Of a DNA stretch of 41,814 bases, positions 18,619 to 26,876 are shown one piece after another (the stretch's first letter is position 1; each line of letters opens with the position of its first letter). The translations under genes were made by a program, and so were the position numbers. The stretch spans positions 1-41,814 of the forward strand of contig NZ_FOBO01000024.1 in NCBI RefSeq assembly GCF_900109855.1, read 5' to 3'. The DNA comes from Roseovarius tolerans. GTDB taxonomy: Bacteria > Pseudomonadota > Alphaproteobacteria > Rhodobacterales > Rhodobacteraceae. The notes under the pieces are model-generated. The model was not told where the DNA came from and ran no database searches. It worked only from the letters and a program-made list of their open reading frames with translations.

Positions 18619-18993
18619 TCAGTCGTCTGTTTTCGGCTTTTGGGCCGATGGGATTTCCTGGCCTGATGGTTTCTTGGCAGGTGTTTGCTTGCCGTGAAGC
18701 TCGGGGCCACCCCAGCGTGGGATCGTCAGCTTGTTGTCAGGCCGCCGTCCGGGAAGCCGTCTATCACCCGGCGTGTCGAACGCATCATTGCCGAGGCCCA
18801 AACCTGTGCCCGCATGGGTATCGCCAGAAGATCCCCCGAAATCGAAGCCGGGACGGTCGATCTTTTTCCCGCTGTCGTCCGCTGCGTTGGGTTCGTCCAG
18901 TGCGGGCTTTTTGTTGCTGTGATTGTTGGGATCATCTGTCACCTTTTGCGACTCGGGCGAAGACGAAGTGACCGGTTTTTCACGATGTTTCAT
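18619..18993 (-). CDS. Disordered hydrophilic hypothetical protein
   Basis: A 124-residue protein with a strong GAAAGGAGAAAG ribosome site before MKHREKPVTSSSP. It is almost wholly polar, with runs of Ser, Asp, Asn, Lys, Pro and Gly (GFDFGGSSGDTHAGTGLGLG), and so is predicted to be intrinsically disordered. No membrane segment or domain is visible. Similar low-complexity stress-island proteins are often desiccation or osmotic protectants; that is speculation. Function unknown. Confidence 0.65.
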   Translation of the reverse strand: MKHREKPVTSSSPESQKVTDDPNNHSNKKPALDEPNAADDSGKKIDRPGFDFGGSSGDTHAGTGLGLGNDAFDTPGDRRLPGRRPDNKLTIPRWGGPELHGKQTPAKKPSGQEIPSAQKPKTDD

Positions 18994-19083
18994 GGTCTTT
19001 CTCCTTTCGTGGGAGTGGATTTTGATTTCCGGTCCGGAGGGATCGCGCCATGATGGCCTGAACCAGGCACGGCAAGTGCAAAG

Positions 19084-19320
19084 TCACTCTCTGCGGACCG
19101 AGTTTCCTCCGGCGACGATCCGACGGATCAGCGCTGCCGCAGCCCGGTGCTTTTCGGCATCGGCCTCGGACCCGACCGCGTTCTCATGGGTGGCGGCTGC
19201 ATCAGTGAGAACACCCATGATTTCTTTCTCGGGCAAAATCTGCGCGTCATTCAGCGCAAGAAGCAGGGCTTCGCAGATGGTAAGCGCGGCCATTCCTGAA
19301 TGCGTGTGGTCGTCCGTCAT
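19084..19320 (-). CDS. Conserved small hypothetical protein
   Basis: A 78-residue helical protein from MTDDHTHSGMAALTICEALL with GGAAAGG upstream; the long frame to 19560 antisense to the Crp/Fnr gene is not believable. The pattern HSGMAALxICEALLLALND, EIMGVLTDAAATHENA and a C-terminal GGNSVRR is one I recall in alphaproteobacterial hypothetical proteins. The MTDDHTHSG start and the conserved His residues hint at metal binding. It is divergent from the Crp/Fnr regulator, which may control it. Confidence 0.7.
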   Translation of the reverse strand: MTDDHTHSGMAALTICEALLLALNDAQILPEKEIMGVLTDAAATHENAVGSEADAEKHRAAAALIRRIVAGGNSVRRE

Positions 19321-19471
19321 GGGTGTTGACCTTTCCGCCAAGTGCGACGCCGGGTTGCGCCTGGGGCTTGCCGAGCAGACTGGCAAGAAATCTGCTATGC
19401 TGTGCTGATAGACATCAGTCATCGGTTCGATTTCTTTGGCTAGAACTTCGCCGAGTGTCGAAGAGGGATAA

Positions 19472-20200
19472 ATGATCGAAAACACTCCGCTTGTCCGCAA
19501 GCTTGGCGCATTCGTCGCCCTATCGGACACCGAATTGTCGGTGCTTGCGTCATTGCACAAGCGCCGCCGTACTTTCGTGGCGGGGCGCGATCTTGTCCAT
19601 CAGGGGCAATCAGATCAGGCTGCCTATATCCTCGCCTCGGGCTGGGCCTGTTCCTACAAGCTTCTTGAAGACGGGCAGCGGCAGATCGTGGATTTCCAGA
19701 TCCCCGGCGATTTCCTGGGGCTTCGCAGTGTGCTTTTGAACGTGTCGGATCACAGCATCGAGCCGGTGACGGATATCGAGGTGACGGAAGTTCATGTTGC
19801 CGACCTTCTGGACGCATTTGCGCAGACGCCCCGGCTGGCCACGGCCGTACTTTGGGCCGCGTCCCGGGACGAGGCGATGGTGGTCGAGCATCTTGTGGAC
19901 ATTGGACGCCGCGACGCGGCAGAACGCATGGCGCATTTCCTGCTGGAGCTTGGCGCCAGACTTGCGTTGGTCGGACTGGGGAGCAAGGAGGGCTATGCCT
20001 GTCCGCTGACGCAGTACCTACTGGCCGACGCGATCGGGCTCAGTGCAGTCCATGTCAACCGGGTTCTACGGCAGTTGCGCGAAGCAGGAATGGTCACGTT
20101 TCGGGACGGGTTTGTTGCATTCGGCGACTATAACCGACTGGCCAAGTTCGCCCAGTTCGATCCGTCGTACATGGATCAGAAAGGGCCGCTTCTCCCTTGA
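19472..20200 (+). CDS. Crp/Fnr-family transcriptional regulator
   Basis: A 242-residue regulator. Residues about 20-125 form a cyclic-nucleotide-binding-like beta roll (YILASGWACSYKLLEDGQRQ, then IVDFQIPGDFLGL), followed by the dimer helix and an HTH_Crp domain (YLLADAIGLSAVHVNRVLRQ, then LREAGMV, about 185-215). The N-terminal Cys cluster of oxygen-sensing FNR is absent, so an iron-sulfur FNR role is unlikely. The ligand is unknown. Its position between small stress-type genes suggests it controls some of them; no obvious TTGAT-N4-ATCAA box was found by eye in nearby intergenic regions. Confidence 0.9.
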   Translation: MIENTPLVRKLGAFVALSDTELSVLASLHKRRRTFVAGRDLVHQGQSDQAAYILASGWACSYKLLEDGQRQIVDFQIPGDFLGLRSVLLNVSDHSIEPVTDIEVTEVHVADLLDAFAQTPRLATAVLWAASRDEAMVVEHLVDIGRRDAAERMAHFLLELGARLALVGLGSKEGYACPLTQYLLADAIGLSAVHVNRVLRQLREAGMVTFRDGFVAFGDYNRLAKFAQFDPSYMDQKGPLLP

Positions 20201-20223
20201 CGTCGCTGCGCGTTAGCCTGCCG

Positions 20224-20355
20224 TCAGATGCGGCCAAGCAGCATCAGAATGACCGCGATGATCAGAACCGTGCCAAGCACACCGGTCCTGGCATGTCCGA
20301 AGCCATAACTAAGTCGTGCCATGCAGCAGCTGGGAAGCACCGCCAAAAGGCCGGT
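20224..20355 (-). pseudogene. Remnant of a DUF3309-type small membrane protein
   Basis: On the minus strand a frame open between stops ends in GVLGTVLIIAVILMLLGRI and a TGA at 20226-20224, the characteristic C terminus of DUF3309 (GxGxVLxIxxILLLLGRI). Upstream the frame still resembles the family middle (LLAVLP, then Tyr-Gly) but the Trp-Pro residues are replaced and the N-terminal helix is cut by a stop at 20356-20358. No usable start or ribosome site was found. It looks like a decayed copy of a roughly 50-residue gene. Confidence 0.5.
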
Positions 20356-20702
20356 TCATCCCGTTACTGTCTCATCTCCAACCGCGACCTGCTACCAACA
20401 CAGGCATGCGATCTTTTCGTCATGCGTCGAGATGAGGGAGGCTAAGGGTTTACCGTTGCGCTACGATTGGGACTAACTTGGATCAGCGCTGGAAAAAAGA
20501 ACTTGAGGTAAAAAAGGGCAGATGGCTGGAGAGTGTAACCCGCCAAGGGACTGCCTCCTGACTCACGGTGTATGGCAAGCGACCCGTCGCTGGGCGTCCC
20601 GAGATGCGCTCGATCTTCGGATAATACTTGAAAACGGCGCTGTGCCCAATCCTGGGACGGTGACAATAGCGATGCGGCGCTTTCTCCGCAGGAGGACATG
20701 AA
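20356..20702. other. Intergenic stretch without a recognisable gene
   Basis: About 350 bp between the DUF3309 remnant and the next gene. All frames are broken or antisense-like and no domain motif is visible. The last bases supply the strong ribosome site (GCAGGAGGACATGAA) of the 20703 gene. It probably holds that gene's promoter, but no convincing -35/-10 pair was identified. Confidence 0.4.
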
Positions 20703-21053
20703 ATGACCACTCCCGAATGGCTCAAACCCGGAATCTATGGTGCTGTGATCGGCGCAGTTTTTATCGGCATCGTAGGATTTTCCTGGGGCGGCTGGATGAC
20801 TGGCGGAGGGGCGAACAAGATGGCCCACGCCATGGCTCACGACGATGTAATTACGGCGCTGGTCCCTGTTTGTCTTGACGTCTCGCGGACCGATCCTGAT
20901 CGGATTGAGCAGCTTGCAGCGATCCGAGCCGCCAAGACCTACCAACGACGCGATGCCGTGATGGATTCAGGTTGGGCGACGATGCCCGGCTCTGAGACGC
21001 CGGATCGCGACTTGGCGGAGGCCTGTCTCGCAGCACTTGAGATTGATGCGTAA
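20703..21053 (+). CDS. Conserved hypothetical protein with one N-terminal membrane helix
   Basis: A 116-residue protein with an excellent AGGAGG site. The start MTTPEWLKPGIYGAVIGAVF leads through one membrane helix (IGIVGFSWGGWMTGG) to a soluble helical domain with ALVPVCLDVSRTDPDRIEQL and DRDLAEACLAALE, containing two conserved-looking cysteines. The same plan occurs in Rhodobacterales hypothetical proteins, as I recall. Function unknown; probably inner membrane with the domain in the periplasm or cytoplasm. Confidence 0.75.
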   Translation: MTTPEWLKPGIYGAVIGAVFIGIVGFSWGGWMTGGGANKMAHAMAHDDVITALVPVCLDVSRTDPDRIEQLAAIRAAKTYQRRDAVMDSGWATMPGSETPDRDLAEACLAALEIDA

Positions 21054-21151
21054 CAACGATGACGGCAAATGTCCGTCTTCGAAATAGTCACAATGATTGT
21101 CCGGGCCCAAGACGGGTTTGGGAATCGTGCAAAGAACCAAAGGAATAAAAA

Positions 21152-21289
21152 ATGTCTTTCAAAGATCTTACAAAAAGAGCCGCTGCTGCGCTGAAACCAG
21201 AACCTGCAGAAGCTCCTGCCAAAAAGCTTGACCTAGAAACCTCTGGGGCGGAAGCGAAGAAAAAGGCAGCAAAAACCAAAGATTCCTGA
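21152..21289 (+). CDS. 45-residue Lys/Ala-rich protein
   Basis: A short gene with AAAGGAATAAAAA before its ATG. The product begins MSFKDLTKRAAAALKPEPAE and continues as an Ala/Lys/Glu-rich, probably disordered or helical tail ending AKTKDS. It has no hydrophobic segment. I recall similar MSFKDLxxRAxAxL starts in Rhodobacterales. Function unknown; the basic low-complexity tail could bind nucleic acid or membranes. Confidence 0.6.
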   Translation: MSFKDLTKRAAAALKPEPAEAPAKKLDLETSGAEAKKKAAKTKDS

Positions 21290-21362
21290 GAAATAGTCAG
21301 GAAGTTGTCTTTTTCCACAACGATGACCACCAGAAAAACCAAAAAGGGAAGACAACTAATAT

Positions 21363-21908
21363 ATGGATGGCCCAACCCGCAAGATCACCACAGTATTCTC
21401 TGCGCCTTTCAGCGTCCCTGGTTTGGACGAAGCGCTGCCAGCGGGAGAGTACGAGATCGAAACTGAACTGTCTTCCTCCCCTGATCCCCGACATCTCGAT
21501 GTCTGGAAAGCCTCTGTTGTCGTGAATCTGCATCCTCGTGCTTCGCATCACGGGCTGTCGAAAATACTGACCGTTTCGCTGGCTGACCTCGAAAAGGCAA
21601 AAGCGAAAGACAAGCTATCCGGCAAAGAGCTGTCAGATTTGTTTCTTGAAGAAATGCTGGCAGATCCGATGGTACGCCTTGTGATGGAGGCCGACGGTGT
21701 TTCCGAGATGCAGTTGCGAAAGCTCTATCCGGCACCGAGCGGGTATCAAACAAGCAGCAATGTGCAGGATACGACCTCAATTGGTCGAGTCTCGAAGGAC
21801 AATTTTCCGATTCAGATCGCGGAAAACGAAGGAATGCCAACACTGCCTAACCAGGCTGCTCCCAAGCGCTTGTCCCACAAAAGCCTCTGTAAATCAGCGG
21901 CATCGTAA
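21363..21908 (+). CDS. Conserved hypothetical protein
   Basis: A 181-residue soluble protein beginning MDGPTRKITTVFSAPFSVPG. The N-terminal half is beta-like (LPAGEYEIETELSS, DVWKASVVVNLHPR) and the next part helical (LADLEKAKAKDKLSGKELSD), followed by a low-complexity tail. No family recognised and no signal peptide. It precedes hflK by 28 nt, so it may be the first gene of that operon. The tail after about 135 looks poorly constrained. Confidence 0.6.
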   Translation: MDGPTRKITTVFSAPFSVPGLDEALPAGEYEIETELSSSPDPRHLDVWKASVVVNLHPRASHHGLSKILTVSLADLEKAKAKDKLSGKELSDLFLEEMLADPMVRLVMEADGVSEMQLRKLYPAPSGYQTSSNVQDTTSIGRVSKDNFPIQIAENEGMPTLPNQAAPKRLSHKSLCKSAAS

Positions 21909-21936
21909 AATTCGCGCAAGCGAGAGAGGACGCGAT

Positions 21937-23004
21937 ATGTCCGAGCAAGATGATGGCCCAGAAGAACCAGGGCCTTGGAATACCACAAAGAAACGCGGCG
22001 CGCCGGAGATTGACGCGCTGCTTCGCAAAGGTCGGGAACGGTTGGGCGGATTGGTGCCCGACGGGCGACCGTCGATGAAGGGCTTTGTGTTATTCGGAGC
22101 AATCGCTCTCGCAGCAATCGGGGTCTGGACATCCTATTATACGGTCCCGAGCGACTCTGTCGCCGTTGTTCAGCGTTTCGGAAAATACAAATCAGAGGTT
22201 CCACCCGGTCTGCATTTCAAGGTCCCGCTCGGTATAGACGTCGCCACGCTTGTGCCGGTGAAGCGCCAGCTGAAGCAGGAGTTTGGCTTCTCGACGCCAG
22301 GCGCAACCGAGCCGTTTCAAAGCCCGGTTGACGGACGTCGTGAAACCGAGATGGTGACGGGCGACCTGAACGCCGCCCTCGTGGAATGGGTTGTGCAATA
22401 CCGCATCTCCGAGCCTTTGAAGTTCCTGTTCGAGGTGCGCGAACCACGCGCGACGCTACGCTACGTCTCGGAATCCGTGATGCGTGAGGTGGTCGGTGAT
22501 CGGACGGTAGACGAGGTCATCACGATCGGTCGTCAAGAGATCGAGAACGAAGCGCTTCTGAAAATGCAAGCGCTGGCTACGAAATACGCGATGGGCATCA
22601 GCATAGACCAGGTGCAGCTGAAGAACATCAACCCGCCGGGTCCGGTTCAATCGTCCTTCAATGAGGTTAACCAGGCCCAGCAGGAGAAAGAGCGCCTGAT
22701 CAATGAAGCGCGCCGGGAATACAACAAGGTCATCCCGCTGGCTGAAGGCGAAAAGGACCAGCGTATCCGCGAGGCTGACGGCTACCGGCTGAAAAGGGTC
22801 AACGAGGCCGAAGGCGACGCCGCGCGGTTCACGGCGCTCTTTACCGAATATGAGAAAGCGCCAGAGGTTACGAGGCGGCGGATCTACATCGAAACGCTTC
22901 AGGCAGTTTTGCCCGGTATCGGATCGAAGATCATCGTTGATGGACCCTCCAGCAGTATCCTGCCGCTCTTGAATCTTGATCGTCAACAGGAGGACCGACC
23001 ATGA
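21937..23004 (+). CDS. hflK: HflK, SPFH-family modulator of FtsH protease
   Basis: A 355-residue inner-membrane protein; the start at MSEQDDGPEEPGPWNT is supported by GAGAGGAC, whereas the frame extending to 21697 lies in the previous gene. A Gly/Pro-poor acidic N terminus is followed by one membrane helix (GFVLFGAIALAAIGVWTSYY, about 49-68), the SPFH/band-7 domain (DSVAVVQRFGKY, LVEWVVQYRISEP), and a coiled coil rich in Glu, Arg and Ala (NEVNQAQQEKERLINEARRE). With HflC it forms the large cage around FtsH and regulates turnover of membrane proteins. It is shorter than E. coli HflK. It overlaps hflC by ATGA. Confidence 0.93.
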   Translation: MSEQDDGPEEPGPWNTTKKRGAPEIDALLRKGRERLGGLVPDGRPSMKGFVLFGAIALAAIGVWTSYYTVPSDSVAVVQRFGKYKSEVPPGLHFKVPLGIDVATLVPVKRQLKQEFGFSTPGATEPFQSPVDGRRETEMVTGDLNAALVEWVVQYRISEPLKFLFEVREPRATLRYVSESVMREVVGDRTVDEVITIGRQEIENEALLKMQALATKYAMGISIDQVQLKNINPPGPVQSSFNEVNQAQQEKERLINEARREYNKVIPLAEGEKDQRIREADGYRLKRVNEAEGDAARFTALFTEYEKAPEVTRRRIYIETLQAVLPGIGSKIIVDGPSSSILPLLNLDRQQEDRP

Positions 23005-24020
23005 AAATAGGATTAGGAATTCTTGCTGGAATTGTGGTCGCCGCCCTCGTAACGGCTTCAAGCGCGGTTTACACGGTTGGTGAGGTCGAACAGGCCATCA
23101 TCACCCAGTTCGGCAAACCAGTCGGCGAACCGATCACATCGGCCGGGCTAAAGTTGAAGCTGCCCTTCATTCAGGATGTGAATCGGATCGACCGCCGGGT
23201 TCTGGAGTGGGATGGCAACCCCTCTGACATGCCCACGAAGGACAAGCTCTACATTTCGGTCGACCTGTTCGCGCGCTGGAAGATCACGGACCCCCTGCAA
23301 TATTTTCTGCGTCTTCGGGACGAACGCAGCGCGCAATCGCGCCTCGACGACATTCTGGGCAGCGAGACGCGCAATGCCGTAGCCAAGCACGAGCTGATCG
23401 AGATCATCCGGACGACGAAGGGCCGAACACCGCTACGGGACACGCTGCTCACCGATGAGGAGCTTGCGCAGGATATCGGCGCGCTTGTCCCGATCCAGAA
23501 GGGACGGGCACTGGTGGAGGAGGAGATCTTTACGGCTGCCGCAGAGAAGGTGCGTGTCTTCGGAATCGAGCTTCTCGATATCCGGTTCAAGCGGATCAAC
23601 TACAACGAAAGCGTGCGACCCAAAATCTATGACCGCATGATTTCTGAGCGTCGTCAGATCGCAGAACGTTTCCTGTCCGAAGGCAATGGAGAGGCTGCGC
23701 GTATCCGTGGGAACCGCGTGCGGGATCTGGACAAGATCCAGTCCGAAGCCTATCGCGCCGTTGAGGAAATCCGCGGTGTCGCAGATGCCTCCGCTGCGGA
23801 CATCTATGCGCGGGCCTATGACATCAATCCGCAAGCGGCGGAGTTTTATGCGTTCACGCGTACCATGCAAGCCTACAAGGACATGATTTCTGATGGAACT
23901 ACGCTGGTCCTGACCACGGACAGCGATCTGTTCAAGTTCCTCAGGGGAATGGAGGGCGCAACGCCATCTGAAACGTTTACGTCCCCCGACCCCGGGGCAA
24001 GCACTGTGGTCGAGCGATGA
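23001..24020 (+). CDS. hflC: HflC, SPFH-family modulator of FtsH protease
   Basis: A 339-residue partner of HflK, starting in an ATGA overlap. An N-terminal membrane helix (LGILAGIVVAALVTASSAVY) is followed by the SPFH domain (EVEQAIITQFGKPVGEPIT, GLKLKLPFIQDVNRIDRRVL) and the conserved RMISERRQIAERFLSEGNGE coiled-coil start, then AADIYARAYDINPQAAEFYA. The product lies in the inner membrane with most of the chain in the periplasm. No ftsH gene is in the window, so this pair would act on a FtsH encoded elsewhere, possibly as an extra copy. Confidence 0.93.
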   Translation: MKIGLGILAGIVVAALVTASSAVYTVGEVEQAIITQFGKPVGEPITSAGLKLKLPFIQDVNRIDRRVLEWDGNPSDMPTKDKLYISVDLFARWKITDPLQYFLRLRDERSAQSRLDDILGSETRNAVAKHELIEIIRTTKGRTPLRDTLLTDEELAQDIGALVPIQKGRALVEEEIFTAAAEKVRVFGIELLDIRFKRINYNESVRPKIYDRMISERRQIAERFLSEGNGEAARIRGNRVRDLDKIQSEAYRAVEEIRGVADASAADIYARAYDINPQAAEFYAFTRTMQAYKDMISDGTTLVLTTDSDLFKFLRGMEGATPSETFTSPDPGASTVVER

Positions 24021-24039
24021 TGCGAGGGAGAGACAAACA

Positions 24040-24159
24040 ATGACCGACGCCCTGTTTGATCGCAACCAAGTAAACCGTCAAATTTCGATAGGCCGGGATC
24101 ATCCGCCCCATCCGCAACATGCTTGGAGGCCATTCATATCCGGCGAGAATTTCATTTAG
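24040..24159 (+). CDS. Possible 39-residue protein downstream of hflC
   Basis: A short frame (MTDALFDRNQVNRQISIGRD...) that starts 19 nt after hflC with GAGGGAGAG as a good ribosome site and ends 10 nt before the next gene. It is polar with a His/Pro-rich middle (DHPPHPQHAW). No family recognised. The spacing fits an operon, but the length makes it uncertain. Confidence 0.35.
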   Translation: MTDALFDRNQVNRQISIGRDHPPHPQHAWRPFISGENFI

Positions 24160-24169
24160 GAGCTAATTC

Positions 24170-24409
24170 ATGACGAAGCTGACAAAGTCGAGTGTATTCA
24201 AACAATCTGCACCTCGAGCGGAAACGCCGATGGACAAGACCACGCGTGCCGCGAGGGAAATCCTCGACGGAGAGATGGAACACCGTCAGGTCAAGACAGC
24301 GCGTCTTCGCAAGGCACGTCTCGAGAGAGAGGCCAGCCCGGCTGTCGAAGTCGTAGCGCCCTCAACCAGCAAAGCCCGCAATAAACCACCGGCCACAGCC
24401 ATCCCATAG
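24170..24409 (+). CDS. Small Lys/Arg-rich hypothetical protein
   Basis: A 79-residue protein with AGGAG 7 nt before its ATG. It contains TPMDKTTRAAREILDGEMEH and a basic helix (KTARLRKARLEREA), then a low-complexity Pro/Ala tail. The MDKTTRxxRxILDxExxxRxxKTARLRKARLE pattern is one I recall from small Rhodobacterales proteins. It may act as a small cytoplasmic helical protein; function unknown. It is the last plus-strand gene after hflKC. Confidence 0.65.
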   Translation: MTKLTKSSVFKQSAPRAETPMDKTTRAAREILDGEMEHRQVKTARLRKARLEREASPAVEVVAPSTSKARNKPPATAIP

Positions 24410-24859
24410 TGTGGTCACATGGTTCATGCGAAACACTGCCACCAATTAAGGGTCGGGGGTGTCGCAGTCATTCGAAAGGAAGAAGCTGAATTGCCACCTT
24501 CTGAATGGATGCGGATTTTGGCCGGATGTCGAGATCCGATCCTCTCTCGGACTAGTCTTGCCCTGTCGGAGAAATTTGTTCCTTGAGCGGCGCTTCGGGT
24601 TCTGGCTTGGTTGTCGCTGTTGATCAGCGTCTGGCTGGCTTTTACTATTGGAATGGGAAATTCAGCCCTCCTGGTCCCCCTGTTCACGATCCAGCATGAT
24701 TGGGGGAATGGGGCGTTTGTCGGAAACCGTGGGCTGGGCGACCTGCTGCCTAGGACGCCGTATTCATGATCTCCGGCGAACCATGCTTGGCGATTGCCGA
24801 CGAACGGATAACTTCCGAAAGATCCTGTCAATCCCAGGGAAGCACCTCACCATGCAGAG
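24410..24859. other. Intergenic region with a possible membrane-protein fragment
   Basis: About 450 bp with no complete gene. On the plus strand, from about 24600 to 24769, one frame reads like part of a membrane protein (LLISVWLAFTIGMGNSALLV) directly after an in-frame stop, and ends at a TGA. It has no credible ribosome site and no family was recognised. An antisense frame on the minus strand (24424-24831) has no domain character. The segment is probably a decayed gene end plus spacer. Confidence 0.3.
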
Positions 24860-26725
24860 CTACAATGGCCACACAAATACCAACAGCGGCAAGCTGACGA
24901 CGACCACGAGCACCTCGACCAGAAGTCCCAACCGCCAGTAATCACCGAACCGGAACCCACCGGGACCAAGGATCAGCGTGTTGTTCTGATGTCCGATCGG
25001 GGTGAGAAAGGCGCAGGATGCGCCAATCGCGACCGCCATCAGAAAGCTGTCCGGATTGACGCCAAGCGTGGCGGCAATGCCAAGCGCGATGGGGCACAGG
25101 ATGGCGGCGGTGGCGGCATTGTTCATCACGTCGGACAGGAACATGGTGGTGATCAACACCACTGCCAGGGCGGCGACGGGGTTGCCTTGCGCGATGGTTC
25201 CGACCAGAAACCGCGCCAGCAGATCGGCGGCCCCGGTCGTCTGCATTGCGCCCGCAACCGGGATCAGCGCTGCCAGCAGAACGATGATCGGCCAATCAAT
25301 CGTCGTATAGATTTTCCGCAGCGGGACCGTCCGCAACAGCATCGAAGCCAGTACCCCAAGGGCAAAGCCCACGGGTGCAGGCAACAAGCCCAGCGTTACA
25401 ATGCCGATTGCACCCAGCATGATCGCGCCCGCAATGATCGCCATACGTTTGTCGGGGATGCGCAGCTCGCGCTCGCCCAGCGGCACGCAGCCCGTATCGT
25501 TGATGAATTCGGCCATCATCTCGGCCGGACCCTGCATCAGCAACAGATCGCCGGATTTCAGCTTCAGCTTGCGAAGCCGCGCCTGTGGTTGACGTCCTTC
25601 GCGCGACACGGCAAGCAGGTTGAGCCCGTAGCGCGTGCGCAACCGCAGATCGCTCGCCGAACGCCCGACGATGGTCGCGCCTGGCAGAATGGCGAGTTCT
25701 CGCAGCACGATGTCCTCATCGCTCTCGTCGGCGTCCTCGACCTTGTCAGCCTCTTTGATGGCGGCTTCCGCTTTGGCTGCTTTCGATGTCTTTTCGGACG
25801 CATCATCTGCCGTTTCGTCTTTACTATCCGAGGCTGCTTTCTGCGCCTCAAGCTCGATGCCGAAGACGGACAGCGCTTCGGCCAGTGCGTCGACATCGGC
25901 CTGCAGCACAAGAACATCACCCGCGTGGATCTGGCGTGCACCATGCGGCGCGGTCATGCGCACCTCGTTTCGCACCAGGCCGACGATCTGTGCGCCACTG
26001 TCCTCGATCTCGGCCTCGAAGCCGCGCAGGGTCAGCCCGACGGCCTTACCTTTCGCAGGCACTCGTACCTCGGTCAGATAGGTGCCTGTGTCAAAACCGG
26101 CGCCAGCGGCAGATTTACGCGCGGGCACCAACCGCCAGCCAACGATCGAGACGAAGAGAACGCCCAAGGTCGCAACCGCGATTCCCACAGGAGCAAAGTC
26201 GAACATGGCGAATTGACCCAGCCCGGCCTCTTCCCGGAAGCCCGAAACGATCAAGTTCGGCGGCGTGCCCACCAGCGTGGTCATGCCCCCCAGAATGGTG
26301 CCGAAGGCAAGCGGCATCAGGATCTGTCCGGGCTTCAGATCCAGCCTGCCTGACAATTGCACAGCGATTGGCATCAAAAGCGCCATCGCGCCCACGTTGT
26401 TCATGAAGCCCGACAGCGCCGCCCCCAGCCCGATCAGCGCCAGCAGGGTCGTGATCCGTCCGGCATCGCGCGGCAGGATACTGCGCGCCAGCCAATCCAC
26501 GGCACCGGTGTTGCGCAACCCCTGACTAAGCACCAGGACACAGGCCACCGTAATCACCGCCGGATGGCCGAAGCCAGCGAAGGCCAGTCCCGACGGAACC
26601 AACCCTGAGATTGCGCAGGCCAAAAGAGCCGCTAACGCGACCACGTCATGGCGAAACCGCCCCCACAGGAACAGCCCCATCATGGCAGCGAGAATTACGA
26701 CGATGAGGATCTGCGGATTGGTCAA
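24860..26725 (-). CDS. SLC13-family permease with two TrkA-C (RCK) domains
   Basis: A 621-residue transporter. Two membrane halves each carry a re-entrant-loop motif: FMNNVGAMALLMPIA with GTPPNLIVSG in the first and SDVMNNAATAAILCPIA with PIGHQNNTLILGPGG in the second. Between them lie two cytoplasmic TrkA-C domains (about 215-300 and 340-420), typical of SLC13/DASS-like anion or dicarboxylate and sulfate transporters. Unusually, the two TrkA-C domains are separated by a highly charged Lys/Glu/Asp linker of about 45 residues (DSKDETADDASEKTSKAAKA...). The substrate cannot be told from sequence. It stands alone on the minus strand. Confidence 0.88.
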   Translation of the reverse strand: MTNPQILIVVILAAMMGLFLWGRFRHDVVALAALLACAISGLVPSGLAFAGFGHPAVITVACVLVLSQGLRNTGAVDWLARSILPRDAGRITTLLALIGLGAALSGFMNNVGAMALLMPIAVQLSGRLDLKPGQILMPLAFGTILGGMTTLVGTPPNLIVSGFREEAGLGQFAMFDFAPVGIAVATLGVLFVSIVGWRLVPARKSAAGAGFDTGTYLTEVRVPAKGKAVGLTLRGFEAEIEDSGAQIVGLVRNEVRMTAPHGARQIHAGDVLVLQADVDALAEALSVFGIELEAQKAASDSKDETADDASEKTSKAAKAEAAIKEADKVEDADESDEDIVLRELAILPGATIVGRSASDLRLRTRYGLNLLAVSREGRQPQARLRKLKLKSGDLLLMQGPAEMMAEFINDTGCVPLGERELRIPDKRMAIIAGAIMLGAIGIVTLGLLPAPVGFALGVLASMLLRTVPLRKIYTTIDWPIIVLLAALIPVAGAMQTTGAADLLARFLVGTIAQGNPVAALAVVLITTMFLSDVMNNAATAAILCPIALGIAATLGVNPDSFLMAVAIGASCAFLTPIGHQNNTLILGPGGFRFGDYWRLGLLVEVLVVVVSLPLLVFVWPL

Positions 26726-26876
26726 GGAAACGGCTTTCGTGCTGGGTCTTCGCTTAAAACAAGTTTCGCGACCGGGTCCTGATCCGAGTTAGCCCCAGAG
26801 TGCCTCTTTTCCGATCAGATGGAGGCATCCCATCACAGCGACTTGTTCAGCTCGCTGAAGCAAAAGGAATTATAGA

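Noticed and set aside
15672..24409. Identity with the known transmissible locus of stress tolerance (tLST)
   Set aside because: The tLST hallmark genes (ClpK/ClpG, sHsp20, FtsH, YfdX, HdeD, KefB, PsiE) are absent; only the general idea of an antiporter plus proteostasis genes is shared.
24989..26353. A 454-codon plus-strand open frame antisense to the SLC13 permease
   Set aside because: Composition is Arg/Gln/His-rich nonsense typical of high-GC antisense frames; the opposite strand encodes a clear transporter.
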